DNA of 64,000 nucleotides from Siphonodentalium dalli. Lineage: Eukaryota; Mollusca; Scaphopoda; Gadilida; Siphonodentaliidae. Shown here in pieces: positions 1-14,100 of the stretch. The notes under the pieces are model-generated. The model made no database searches, had not been told where the DNA came from, and saw only the letters and a program-made list of their open reading frames with translations. The stretch is from positions 258,384,077-258,448,076 of the forward strand of contig CP136061.1 of NCBI GenBank assembly GCA_032622095.1, written 5' to 3'. The translations under genes were made by a program, and so were the position numbers. Numbering within the stretch: the stretch's first letter is position 1; every line of letters begins with the position of its first letter.

Positions 1-3000
1 CGGAAGAATCCGGATTAGGCCGGATATCATCGCTTTTATTATGATATAGAGAGTAATCAATTGGGTGGAACCCCCCCCCCCCAATTTCTTTGAGGGTGGG
101 ATATATCTATGGGTATTTGAGGCGGCCACCCACCCTCGTCGTCAAATCACCGATCCGAGAAAACCCGTTCAAAAAGGACGTGTTATTCCGATTTCCCACG
201 AATACTAAATTCGAGAAAATCCCCAATGTGACAAAAATGCATCCCATATTTATGGAACCCATCTACAGTCACACGGGCGATCACAAATGTCACCGATACT
301 TCCGCACATATGTTCACAGATGCGATATGGCCAAATAACCTCACGATTAGCGCTAATATCTGAGTTATTATTTCAATTCCCCACCAAAACTAAACCCTAG
401 GTAGCTACCATATATACGAGTCAATCTTTTGCGATATTGGGGAATTTGTCGGGTTTAGTTTCAATGGGGAATCGATTGGTGTGCCCTCCATTGTGGTCAA
501 TTATTAAGTTAAATGGACACTATTGTATTGTGCCGCCTTGCTTTTGCAATTATTGATAATTTTAATTGGAGTTTTGTCCCATTAATGGCGCACAGAGGGC
601 ACTACAGTTCAATCATTTCTAACCTGGCTACCATATATGCGAGCCAGGATTCAGCAAAACCGATCGCGATTTACGTAAAACGCTGTCACTGCGAATTCTT
701 TGGACATAACGACACCAAATTATGAGTGGACGTTTATATGTCCACCGTCCACCTTATATAGTCGACCGATCCAAGAAATCTCGTTCGGAAGAATCCGGAT
801 TAGGCCGGATATCATCGCTTTTATTATGATATAGAGAGTAATCAATTGGGTGGGACCCCCCCCCCAATTTCTTTGAGGGTGGGATCTATCTATGGGTATT
901 TGAGGCGGCCACCCACCCTCGTCGTCAAATCACCGATCCGAGAAAACCCGTTCAAAAAGGACGTGTTATTCCGATTTCCCACGAATACTAAATTCGAGAA
1001 AATCCCCAATGTGACAAAAATGCATCCCATATTTATGGAACCCATCTACAGTCACACGGGCGATCACAAATGTCACCGATACTTCCGCACATATGTTGAC
1101 AGATGCGATATGGCCAAATAACCTCACGATTAGCGCTAATATCTGAGTTATTATTTCAATTCCCCACCAAAACTAAACCCTAGGTAGCTACCATATATAC
1201 GAGTCAATCTTTTGCGATATTGGGGAATTTGTCGGGTTTCGTTTCAATGGGGAATCGATTGGTGTGCCCTCTATTGTGGTCAATTATTAAGTTAAATGGA
1301 CACTATTGTATTGTGCCGCCTTGCTTTTGCAATTATTGATAATTTTAATTGGGGTTTTGTCCCATTAAGGGCGCACAGAGGGCACTACATTTCAATCATT
1401 TCTAACCTGGCTACCATATATGCGAGCCAGGATTAAGCAAAACCGATCGCGATTTTCGTAAAACGCTGTCACTGCGAATTCTTTGGACATTGCGTCACCA
1501 AATTATGAGTGGACGTTTATATGGCCACCGTCCACCTTATGTAATCGACCGATCCAAGAAATCTCGTTCGGAAGAACCCGGATTAGGCCGGATATCATCG
1601 CTTTTATTATGATATAGAGAGTAATCAATTGGGTGGGACCCCCCCCCCCCCATTTCTTTGAGGGTGGGTTGTATCTATGGGTATTTGAGGCGGCCACCCA
1701 CCCTCGTCGTCAAATCACCGATCCGAGAAAACCCGTTCAAAAAGGACGTTATTCCGATTTCCCACGAATACTAAATTCGAGAAAATCCCCAATGTGACAA
1801 AAATGCATCCCATATTTATAGAACCCATCTACAGTCACACGGGCGATCACAAGTGTCACCGATACTTCCGCACATATGTTCACAGATGCGATATGGCCAA
1901 ATAACCTCACGATTAGCGCTAATATCTGAGTTATTATTTCAATTCCCCACCAGAACTAAACCCTAGGTAGCTACCATATATACGAGTCAATCTTTTGCGA
2001 TATTGGGGAATTTGTCGGGTTTCGTTTCAATGGGGAATCGATTGGTGTGCCCTCCATTGTGGACAATTATTAAGTTAAATGGACACTATTGTATTCTGCC
2101 GCCTTGCTTTTGCAATTATTGATAATTTTAATTGGGGTTTTGTTCCATTAAGTGCGCACAGAGGGCACTACAGTTCAATCATTTCTAACCTGGCTACCAT
2201 ATATGCGAACCAGGATTCAGCAAAACCAGTCGCGATTTTACGTAAAACGCTGTCACTGCGAATTCTTTGGACATTGCGACACCAAATTATGAGTGGACGT
2301 TTATATGGCCACCGTCCACCTTATGTAATCGACCGATCCAAGAAATCTCGTTCGGAAGAATCCGGATTAGTCCGGATATCGTCGCTTTTATTATGATATA
2401 GAGAGTAATCAATTGGGTGGGACCCCCCCCCCATTTCTTTGAGGGTGGGATGTATCTATGGGTATTTGAGGCGGCCACCCACCCTCGTCGTCAAATCACC
2501 GATCCGAGAAAACCCGTTCAAAAAGGACGTGTTATTCCGATTTCCCACGAATACTAAATTCGAGAAAATCCCCAATGTGACAAAAATGCATCCCATATTT
2601 ATAGAACCCATCTACAATCACACGGGCGATCACAAATGTCACTGATACTTCCGCACATATGTTCACAGATGCGATATGGCCAAATAACCTCACGATTAGC
2701 GCTAATATCTGAGTTATTATTTCAATTCCCCACCAAAACTAAACCCTAGGTAGCTACCATATATACGAGTCAATCTTTTGCGATATTGGGGAATTTGTCG
2801 GGTTTCGTTTCAATGGGGAATCGATTGGTGTGCCCTCTATTGTGGACAATTATTAAGTTAAATGAACACTATTGTATTGTGCCGCCTTGCTTTTGCAATT
2901 ATTGATAATTTTAATTGGGGTTTTGTCCCATTAAGGGCGCACAGAGGGCACTACAGTTCAATCATTTCTAACCTGGCTACCATATATGCGAGCCAGGATT

Positions 3001-6000
3001 CAGCAAAACCGATCGCGATTTTACGTAAAACGCTGTCACTGCGAATTCTTTGGACATTGCGACACCAAATTATGAGCGGACGTTTATATGGCCACCGTCC
3101 ACTTTAAGTAGTTGACCGATCCAAGAAATCTCGTTCGAAAGAACCCGGATTAGGCCGGATATCATCGCTTTTATTATGATATAGAGAGTAATCAATTAGG
3201 TGGAACCCCCCCCATTTCTTTGAGGGTGGGATGTATCTATGGGTATTTGAGGCGGCCACCCACCCTCGTCGTCAAATCACCGATCCGAGAAAACCCGTTC
3301 AAAAAGGACGTGTTATTCCGATTTCCCACGAATACTAAATTCGAGAAAATCCCCAATGTGACAAAAATGCATCCCATATTTATAGAACCCATCTACAGTC
3401 ACACGGGCGATCACAAATGTCACCGATACTTCCGCACATATGTTCACAGATGCGATATGGCCAAATAACCTCACGATTAGCGCTAATATCTGAGTTATTA
3501 TTTCAATTCCCCACCAAAACTAAACCCTAGGTAGCTACCATATATACGAGTCAATCTTTTGCGATATTGGGGAATTTGTCGGGTTTCGTTTCAATGGGGA
3601 ATCGATTGGTGTGCCCTCTATTGTGGACAATTATTAAGTTAATTGGACACTATTGTATTGTGCCGCCTTGCTTTTGCAATTATTGATAATTTTAATTGGG
3701 GTTTTGTCCCATTAAGGGCGCACAGAGGGCACTACAGTTCAATCATTTCTAACCTGGCTACCATATATGCGAGCCAGGATTCAGCAAAACCGATCGCGAT
3801 TTTCGTAACACGCTGTCACTGCGAATTCTTTGGACATTGCGACACCAAATTATGAGTGGACGTTTATATGGCCACCGTCCACCTTATGTAATCGACCGAT
3901 CCAAGAAATCTCGTTCGGAAGAACCCGGATTAGGCCGGATATCATCGCTTTTATTATGATATAGAGAGTAATCAATTGGGTGGGACCCCCCCCCCATTTC
4001 TTTGAGGGTGGGATGTATCTATGGGTATTTGAGGCGGCCACCCACCCTCGTCGTCAAATCACCGATCCGAGAAAACCCGTTCAAAAAGGACGTGTTATTC
4101 CGATTTCCTACGAATACTAAATTCGAGAAAATCCCCAATGTGACAAAAATGCATCCCATATTTATAGAACCCATCTACAGTCACACGGGCGATCACAAAT
4201 GTCACCGATACTTCCGGACATATGTTCACAGATGCGATATGGCCAAATAACCTCACGATTAGCGCTAATATATGAGTTATTATTTCAATTCCCCACCAAA
4301 ACTAAACCCTAGGTAGCTACCATATATACGAGTCAATCTTTTGCGATATTGGGGAATTTGTCGGGTTTCGTTTCAATGGGGAATCGATTGGTGTGCCCTC
4401 TATTGTGGACAATTATTAAGTTAAATGGACACTATTGTATTGTGCCGCCTTGCTTTTGCAATTATTGATAATTTTAATTGGGGTTTTGTCCCATTAAGGG
4501 CGCACGGAGGGCACTACAGTTCAAACATTTCTAACCTGGCTACCATATATGCGAGCCAGGATTCAGCAAAACCGATCGCGATTTTTCGTAAAACGCTGTC
4601 ACTGCGAATTATTTGGACATTGCGACACCAAATTATGAGTGGACGTTTATATGGCCACCGTCCACCTTAGGTAGTCGACCGATCCAGGAAATCTCGTTCG
4701 AAAGAACCCGGATTAGGCTGGATATCATCGCTTTTATTATGATATTGAGAGTAATCAATTGGGTGGGACCCCCCCATTTCTTTGAGGGTGGGATGTATCT
4801 ATGGGTATTTGAGGCGGCCACCCACCCTCGTCGTCAAATCACCGATCCGAGAAAACCCTTTCAAAAAGGACGTGCTATTCCAATTTCCCACGAATACTAA
4901 ATTCGAGAAAATCCCCAATGTGACAAAAATGCATCCCGTATTTATAGAACCCATCTACAATCACACGGGCGATCACAAATGTCACCGATACTTCCGCACA
5001 TATGTTCACAGATGCGATATGGCCAAATAACCTCACGATTAGCGCTAATATCTGAGTTATTATTTCAATTCCCCACCAAAACTAAACCCTAGGTAGCTAC
5101 CATATATACGAGTCAATCTTTTGCGATATTGGGGAATTTGTCGGGTTTCGTTTCAATGGGGAATCGATTGGTGTGCCCTCTATTGGGGACAATTATTAAG
5201 TTAAATCGACACTATTGTATTGTGCCGCCTTGCTTTTGCAATTATTGATAATTTTAATTGGGGTTTTGTCCCATTATGGGCGCACAGAGGGCACTACAGT
5301 TCAATCATTTCTAACCTGGCAACCATATATGCGAGCCAGGATTCAGCAAAACCGATCGCGATTTTACGTAAAACGCTGTCACTGCGAATTCTTTGGACAT
5401 TGCGACACCAAATTATGAGTGGACGTTTATATGGCCACCGTCCACCTTATGTAGTCGACCGATCCAAGAAATCTCTTTCGAAAGAACCCGGATTAGGCGG
5501 GATATCATCGCTTTTATTATGATATAGAGAGTAATCAATTGGGTGAGACCCCCCCCCCCCATTTCGTTGGGGGTGGGTTGTATCTATGGGTATTTGAGGC
5601 GGCCACCCACCCTCGTCGTCAAATCACCGATCCGAGAAAACCCGTTCAAAAAGGACGTGTTATTCCGATTTCCCACGAATACTAAATTCGAGAAAATCCC
5701 TAATGTGACAAAAATGCATCCCATATTTATAGAACCCATCTACAGTCACACGGGCGATCACAAATGTCACCGATACTTCCGCACATATGTTCACAGATGC
5801 GATATGGCCAAATAACCTCACGATTAGCGCTAATATCTGAGTTATTATTTCAATTCCCCACCAAAACTAAACCCTAGGTAGCTACCATATATACGAGTCA
5901 ATCTTTTGCGATATTGGGGAATTTGTCGGGTTTCGTTTCAATGGGGAATCGATTGGTGTGCCCTCTATTGTGGACAATTATTAAGTTAAATGGACACTAT

Positions 6001-7066
6001 TGTATTGTGCCGCCTTGCTTTTGCAATTATTGATAATTTTAATTGGGGTGTTGTCCCATTAAGGGCGCACAGAGGGCACTACAGTTCAATCATTTCTAAC
6101 ATGGCTACCATATATGGGAGCCAGGATTCAGCAAAACCGATCGCGATTTTCGTAAAACGCTGTCACTGCGAATTCTTTGGACATTGCGACACCAAATTAT
6201 GACTGGACGTTTATATGGCCACCGTCCACCTTATGTAATCGACCGATCCAAGAAATCTCGTTCGGAAGAACCCGGATTAGACCGGATATCATCGCTTTTA
6301 TTATGATATAGAGTAATCAATTGGGTGGGACCCCCCCCCCATTTCTTTGATGGTGGGATGTATCTATGGGTATTTGAGGCGGCCACCCACCCTCGTCGTC
6401 AAATCACCGATCCGAGAAAACCCGTTCAAAAAGGACGTGTTATTCCGATTTCCCACGAATACTAAATTCGAGAAAATCCCCAATGTGACAAAAATGCATC
6501 CAATATTTATAGAACCCATCTACAGTCACACGGGCGATCACAAATGTCACCGATACTTCCGCACATATGTTCACAGATGCGATATGGCCAACTAACCTCA
6601 CGATTAGCGCTAATATCTGAGTTATTATTTCAATTCCCCACCAAAACTAAACCCTAGGTAGCTACCATATATAGGAGTCAACCTTATACGCGATATTGGG
6701 GAATTAGTCGGGTTTTGTTTCAATGGGGAATCGATTGGTGTGCCCTCTATTGTGGACAATTATTAAGTTAAATGGACGCTATTGTATTGTGCAGCCTTGC
6801 TTTAGCAATTATTGATAATTTTAATTGGGGATTTGTCCCATTAAGGGCGCACAGAGGGCACTACAGTTCAATCATTTCTAACCTGGCTACCATATATGCG
6901 AGCCAGGATTCAGCAAAACCGATCGCGATTTTACGTAAAACGCTGTCACTGCGAATTCTTTGGACATTGCGACACCAAATTATTAGTGGGCGTTCATGTG
7001 GCCACCGTCCACCTTATGTAATCGACCGATCCAAGAAATCCCGCTCGAAAAAGCCCGGATCAGGCC
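1..7066. repeat. Satellite array, 780-785 bp unit, about 9 copies
   Basis: The same block recurs with starts near 1, 786, 1569, 2353, 3136, 3916, 4699, 5479 and 6263, and a tenth start at 7046 that runs only about 20 bp before the sequence becomes unique. The array is open at the left edge of the window. Copies differ by scattered substitutions and by the length of a poly-C run (6-12 C) after GGGTGGRACC. Each unit can be read as an 82-residue frame (plus), a 70-residue frame (plus) and a 63-residue frame (minus). None has domain logic, and the copy-to-copy changes include stops and frameshifts, so they are treated as non-coding. The last copy (about 6.3-7.06 kb) is the most diverged, as expected at an array edge. 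Confidence 0.95.
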
Positions 7067-8048
7067 GGATCAGCGTCGCTCGCTCCGGGGATTGGGGAAT
7101 AATTTTGAACCCGCAATTTTTGAGTTCTCTATTTTTTCCCCATTTCGGGTCCTAATAATTTTTGCAGGAATGACATCGTGAGGTCTCGAAACGCGTTTTA
7201 AACAAACTTTTTTTTTTTTTTTAACCGGCGGATCGGATTTTAGGATCCTAAAAACAGAATTCCCCGATTTTCGTGATTTTCGGATTCGAAAAAAACCCGG
7301 AAGGCGTCTTTTGCCGGCAAATCGGTTTCTCATCCCCGAAAGAGCTATCGAAACTCTTTCGAATGACGCTTTGACCTGAATTTATAGGATCCGTTGGAGA
7401 TCCTCTATTTTTTCTTCACAGTCCCAAACGCAATTCAAGCGAGCGTTGTGTATTTTCCCCGTTTGCTGTCGAACCATGCAATATTTACAATACGGTATCA
7501 ATATGGTTAAATTTACTAATTATACTGTTTATGTTAAATTCAGAACTTAAATCAATTAAAGCTGCACATAGTGTTTGGAACATTGAATCTGCAAACCTTA
7601 TATATTACACACCATCGACCACTTTAGCCGGTTAATAAGGGACATTTAAAATTATTCTGAAGACAACAAAATTATCTATAGTTTTTTATCACCATTGTTG
7701 TTGCTAAAGAAAGTCCATTTCAGGCAAAATATATCAAGGTAGTACCTAGTATCGGTTATTGGTCTTGCTTTTAAGTTGAACGATGATTGTTAAAATTGTC
7801 CTTATTCATTGTGTGGCTTTAAATATTGTCCAATTGCATGTCACATGTAAGAAAGTAGGCCAGGGCACGGAAGAGCAAAAATCTTCCATGTCTTGGACTG
7901 AGAGCATGAATGAGTGAATGTTTTTTGTCTCTTTCTTTGTTGTTATTCTTCTTAATCAATAAAAAAAAACAAAAACAAAGAGATCCTCTATATGTGTTGT
8001 TATAAGTTTGTTCTACATGGTCCCCGTGATTCATATAATATTACTCAC
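7067..8048. other. Unique sequence right of the satellite; no gene seen
   Basis: GC-richer for the first 300 bp, with a poly-T run at 7207-7222, then AT-rich. I see no exon that continues gene X below 8049. Its next exon would have to begin with two bases of a split codon and was searched for on the minus strand without success, so it probably lies beyond the satellite or outside the window. Confidence 0.6.
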
Positions 8049-8164
8049 GAGCACAGTCCTGTCCGGCGAACATGGCGAATCCAGCACAGCATTTAAGCTG
8101 ATCCTGAGCGCACGTGGCCTGGTCAGGTACATCGTACCACTCAACATGGTAACTGATTTGATCC
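8049..8164 (-). CDS. Gene X exon 3, Cys module B
   Basis: 116 nt: one base, 38 codons, one base. The acceptor is CCGTTTTTCCAG and the donor GTGAGT. The peptide begins [18 protein letters not shown] and ends [15 protein letters not shown], with four Cys. The competing 77-residue minus-strand frame over the same bases lacks this Cys pattern and is a shadow. Gene Y has a 116-nt counterpart at 21953-22068 sharing Y...W.DVP, CCAG and a final G..C. Confidence 0.75.
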
Positions 8165-11100
8165 CTGGAAAAACGGAATAACCGATCGGTGAGATGGTAA
8201 AATCCTCAACGATGCAGAATTGTTGCTTATCCCCTTCATGACGGGGAGCCGCGCTGGTGCACAAGTAGAGACAATTTGCCAGTGCATTATCTTATATGGA
8301 ATGCTAGGATAACTTACTTCGAATCAATTGTTTTAAAAACAAGAAGGATTATCAAAGCGTGTCATTGCAGATTTAGAAAGAAGGGAAGTTCTACTTCTGA
8401 ATTTAAGCATTCTGCAAACTCACTTTGGTGTCTTTTCTCTCTCTTCAAAAACATGTATTGAAAAATATACATCACGTTCAATTTTATGCGGCTCAGAATA
8501 CATTGAAGCCGCGATATTTTACTTGACAAATCATTCTCGTAAGTATACCACAAGCAATTCCTGATTACCTGCATCACATTATATAAAACATATTCCATGT
8601 TATATACCATTTGAAAGAGGAAGCTCCAAAACATTGTATTACCAACGGATCCAGTCGAATAAACTGGTAACATGATGTTTTTGTCATGTGTTCAATTTCG
8701 ATCTGGTCCGTACTGCCAGTTTATTTCGATCTGGTCCGTACTGCCAGTTTATTTCGATCTGGTCAGTACTGCCAGTCTTCTATTCTCAATGGTAGAGGAA
8801 TAACTCTATCTCATACTGTGAATTATGATGCATTCTGGTATAAATAACGGGGAAGTCTTGGTGTGATTCTGAGAATCTATGTCATTTAGTGGGGTAGAGG
8901 GGTAATGTCGCAAGAGCTATACTCGACCTTCACCTCAGAATTAATTTTGCAGTCACGTTATATTCAACTAATTAACGGGTCTTTTTCGGGTAGATTCTAG
9001 AACACCAAAGTGGGTGGAACATCTTGATATATAAGTCAAATTGCACATGCGGGTGGAATGGAGTCGATTTGAGATTATAGATGCGCGCCCTACAAGTATA
9101 CCATTTATCGAGGTCAAGGACGAGTATAGCTCTTGCGACATTACCCCGCTACCATTTAGTGGACACCCCTAGGCCACAGCTGTTCCGTATTCCGGTAGAA
9201 TATATATATGTTTGGTTACTCTTCCAAATGGTATGTCATATGGAATATGATGTATATATAATGTGATCTGGGGGTTCAAAAATTAAGTACGCCTTAACGG
9301 GAAGTCCAATGACGATAGTGCGGACTGTGTTTTTTCTTTGTCAGGGAGTTTAGAGGCTACTTAATACTCACTTGTATCTGATGTGGTATAATGGAGACTA
9401 CAGGTTACTCACTTGTATCTGATGTCGTATAATGGACATCGGTTAAGTCCGAGGGCGCCGCATTTCGTGTATCCGACCTTGACCTCTTGTGTGACCTTGA
9501 CGTGTTCGACGCCAACCCTGCTCACTTGTTTGGTATTCACTGGGAGGTCGTTGATACAACACCAATTTCTAGATAAAAATATGTGATTGCTAGTATAATG
9601 TCAATATATATTAGTCCTCTTTGATTGAATAGTTTCGTTTGTTGATTATCCTGGAATGTCAGCCACCTGTTATGTAATAGTATTGGTATTATCTAAAGGT
9701 ATTCAGTGGATCTCCTCCTAGTATATACAAAACTTACTAGGAGGAGATCCACTGAATATGTCAGAGTCTTTATTTATCTGGGTGTATTTATTTACTTGGG
9801 CAAGCAACGCATAGTTACGTGAAAGGCCATCGCATGCATTATATATAGAAGCCGTTATTAGTTTCACGTCCCATTTGTTGATTTAAATATGTTTTATAGA
9901 GGTTTTGGATCACGTAATAAATAGAATCTACAACTCATCCCCAGGTTATAGCGGAATGTATAAAATTCGTCCAGTAAATTAGGTCTGGACCGAGCCTTTA
10001 CCTAATTAACTGGACTCGTTTTTCTGTAAATTCCGCTTTTGACTGGGCACTCGTTGTGGATGCTCTATGCATTATTATTGTGGCGATGAAATGTCACGAG
10101 TTTATTGATTCTTGCATATATGTGGAGGCTAATTACGGGCAAATACCTTGAAGAATTCATTTTGGAATTACATTATGTAGTAATGAGTTAGGTATATGTT
10201 AGATCATGTCATGAATCTCTACTCCGGCTTACGCCCATATATAGAAATCATATTCCACCCGTATATATCATATTCCACCCGTATAAATCATATTCCACCC
10301 GTATAGATCATGTTCCACCAGTACAAAACCTGGGAACTGTTTGGTGTTTTGACCCGTTGTGACAGGGGACTTTATAACATTGAACAAACGAGGCAGGGAT
10401 TATATTTATTTTTTATTACTTGTTCCTCAATAATCTAATTCACATTAAGGGGTGGTCCCATCTTGGGAATGCATGGTTATGTGTGCCTTTTGGGCACCAA
10501 TATCGCAATACACATTGAATGAATTACCAGGGAGAATTTATATAATTGTAAGCGACGCAAAGAAAAGTCACTTAAATCGTGCAATTTCGAGATTGGACCT
10601 TTACACTACAATGAAATATATGATCAAAGAACAGGAAAACTACCAAGAAATATATTACCTGCACTGTTTTTTAATGTTATACACATCCCTGTCACAACAG
10701 CAAAAAAGTTCTCAGGATTTGCGCTGTTGGAATATGACATCTGCGGGCATAAGCCAGAGTAGAGATGCATGACATGGTATAGGTGGTATATGTGTATTTT
10801 AAACATAGTTTGTCGCTCACATTATGATTGTTTACTGTTAGATCATGTCATGAATCTCCACCATGGCCAAGCCAGTAGAGATCACATTCCATCCGTTCAA
10901 ATCATGGGAACGTTTTGATGCTTTGACCTGGTATGTCGGGGAACTTTATAACATGAACACACACCGCAGGGAATATATTTATTTGTTAATATTTGCGCCT
11001 TAATAATCTACAGGGATGGTCCCAGCTGTAGGGGTGATCCCAGCTGTAGGGGTGGTCCCAGATGTAGGAGTGGCTCCAGCTGTATGGGTGGACCCAGCTG

Positions 11101-14100
11101 TAGGGGTGGTCCCAGCTGTATGGGTGGTCCCAGCTGTAGGGGTGGTCCCAGATGTAGGAGTGGCTCCAGCTATATGGGTGGTCCCAACTGTATGGGTGGT
11201 CCCAGCAGTATGGGTAGTCCCAGATGTATGGGTGGTCCCAGCTGTAGGGGTGGTCCCAGATGTAGGAGTGGCTCCAGCTATATGGGTGGTCCCAACTGAG
11301 GGGTGGTCCCACATGTAGGAGTGGCTCCAGCTGTGTGGGTGGCCCCAGCTGTAGGGGTGGTCCCAGCTGTATGGGTGGTCCCAGCTGTGTGGTGGCCCCA
11401 GCTGTAGGGGTGGTCCCAGCTGTATGGGTGGCCCCAGCTGTATGGGTGGTCCCAACTGTGTGGGTGGCCCCAGCTGTAGGGGTGGTCCCAGACGTATGGG
11501 TGGTCCCAGCTGTAGGGGTGGTCCCAGCTGTAGGGGTGGTCCCAGCTGTACGGGTGGTCCCAGCTGTGTGGGTGGCCCCAGATGTAGGGGTGGCCCCAGC
11601 TGTAGGGGTGGTCCCAGTTGTGTGGGTGGCCCCAGCTGTATGGGTGGTCCCAGCTGTGTGGGTGGTCCCAGCTGTATGGGTTGTCCCAGCTGTGTGGGTG
11701 GCCCCAGCTGTAGGGGTGGTCCCAGACGTATGGGTGGTCCCAGCTGTGGGGGTGGTCCCAGTTGAAGCGGTGGTCCCAGCTCGAGCTTGCATGACTTTTG
11801 TGACTAATGTGAGTCAATTTCGCTATAAACAGTGGATTGATTACCTGATAAAATTCCACAATTCTATGCGATGCAAATCTAAATCGGCTCAACAAAGTCA
11901 CCCAAAACAATCAATCTCGATCTGGGACCTTAACGTACATGTACTGTGAAATACATTATTGTGAACATACGTTAAAAATATATATATTTATTACCTGCAT
12001 TATTGATTCAATGTCATAAAATTCTCAGCCAGAACATCATACAAATTTTCAACCGGTCGAATGTGATCTCTAGGGGCGTAGCCAGATTATAAATTCACAG
12101 GAGTGTTGTATTTTACAGATTTCTATATCTACCAGAGTATGAACGTACCCTCATATAAGAGATACAACTAGTGAACGTGAAAATTCTGGCATCAAGTTTG
12201 ACTGACTTGCTGCACAAACTTACGCTGATGGGGTCATTGTCACAAGGCTCCGGTCACATTCGTAGCCAGCTTTTTAAATCGATCACAAATGTAGCCACCT
12301 TTTCTACGGCGATCACATTTGTAGCCAGCTTTTCATATTCATGCGAGCCGCAATGAACAACATTAGCACCCCATGCATCCGGACATGCTGGTAGCGGAAG
12401 ACATGCTCGTAGCGGAATAAGCACATTGCCCGCGATTTGCACACCGTTCACGGTTAGACACATGTTGCACCGAAACCAACACATACCAGTGGTTGACGGT
12501 GGTGGTATTATTTGTGGCTATAATATACCCAACTGTACACCAAACTTCTTTAAACATGGACGCAGTTTAATCCTATTTTACCGGGAAGTTAGGCCAAAAA
12601 TTGTGGCAAAATTTGTATTTCTTACATAAATATTTAGACAATCTAGTCTTTGCATACATTGCTATTTCCGCGGATATTCCCTTAATATAATAGACAACAT
12701 TTCCAGTCATGTATCTACATTTTCGATAGTAAAATATAACCATATATGCAGGTCAAGCAAGAACATATGGTATGTATATAGCAATGGTATGACATGTCTA
12801 TAGCATCAACGATTTGATAATGATGTGCCCGTAGCAGATTTGCTTTTAGGATAATTTCTACCACTAGACCTTTTTTAAAGCTAAAACGCAACGCTAATCA
12901 TGTGGATAGTAGTAATCAAGCCCGATTCGAAAGAGTCATTTGGTTAAATGCATGACAAATAAGTAGTGGCATTCAAAATGACATGCATGCTCGTCTTCAT
13001 GTATGGACACTATATTATTGTGTAAATCGCAAATTAGTAATATAATATTGGGATTTGACAACAAAGTTTATTGAAAAGATGCAAAATTAGTGATGTTCCA
13101 CACGCGTCTGTTTCGAATATGCTGACGTGCATGATCGGTAATGAAAAACGACTGACTCGGTGGCTGAGTGGTCTATAATATCTGGTAATAATCGCGTGAA
13201 AATACTTTTGAACATTTGATTAACAGCTGTGGATCGGTATCATTAATACACTTTTTGCAATTACATATTTTATTTATTTGAACATATAACATACATGTGA
13301 AATACTATTAAAATCACAGAGGCCACTAATCGTTTAAATGTTTAATCTGAGAAATCTGTAGACGAACGTTTTTGGAAGGATTTTCTAAAGGATGATTGAT
13401 AACTTTACACCCTCTTGTGCGATGTTCATAACAAACGTTTTCAATTACTGCAGGCGAATTATTTCAATAAAACTATAAACTACTATTGTGCATTATATAT
13501 ATTAATACGATTAGTGGCCACCTTGTCTAAAAGAACGGAAAACTACTTTTCACCAGAGAAACATAATATATATGAGATATTTGCCTTTAAAATATATAAA
13601 TTAATGAATGTATATAAAGACTCTGTCTAAATTTAAATTAATAAACGTATTTGATAACTAAATTATGAGGCAACCTCCTTTTAAAAATATATAATATATA
13701 TATTAAAAAGGCTCTTATCTGAGATTAACGTATTTGATAACTAAAATATGAGGCATTTTGCTTTTTAAAATAAACAATAAAGGTATAAAAAATACACAAT
13801 ATATGATAATCGAGGTCAAGAAACACAGGGGCCGTCTCAATTAACACGTACATGTATGTGATATATGTACATATTTCGTCTAAATTAATATTATAGCCAT
13901 TCCCATATTGATAACATTTGTTTTATACAAATATTAATTATAGCCAAAAGCACATGCATGCACCCTTCCGGATATAATGATTTTAGAAATTAAACTGTAA
14001 AATATACTGATGCAATGATTGAAATTTACAATGTGAATGTTTATATAATGTAGCGTTTCCCGTGGCGGACACTAGCCACGTTAAATGATGTAAACGGCGT

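Noticed and set aside
90-6595. Conserved 82- and 70-residue frames in each satellite unit
   Set aside because: Conservation equals that of the whole unit. Some copies have stops or shifts (for example 2439-2645 ends early, the first frame of copy 3 has a 2-bp loss), and there is no domain or splice context.
8031-8264. 77-residue minus frame over gene X exon 3
   Set aside because: It is out of phase with the splice borders and lacks the Cys pattern shared with gene Y.
10986-11949. Long open frames of up to 268 codons on both strands
   Set aside because: They are translations of an 18-bp minisatellite without stops. The peptides are simple hexapeptide repeats and the same bases are open in most frames.
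13157-13185. tRNA-like string CTCGGTGGCTGAGTGGTC
   Set aside because: It resembles the 5' part of a Leu/Ser tRNA, but no anticodon arm, T loop or acceptor closure follows. At most it is a SINE head fragment.
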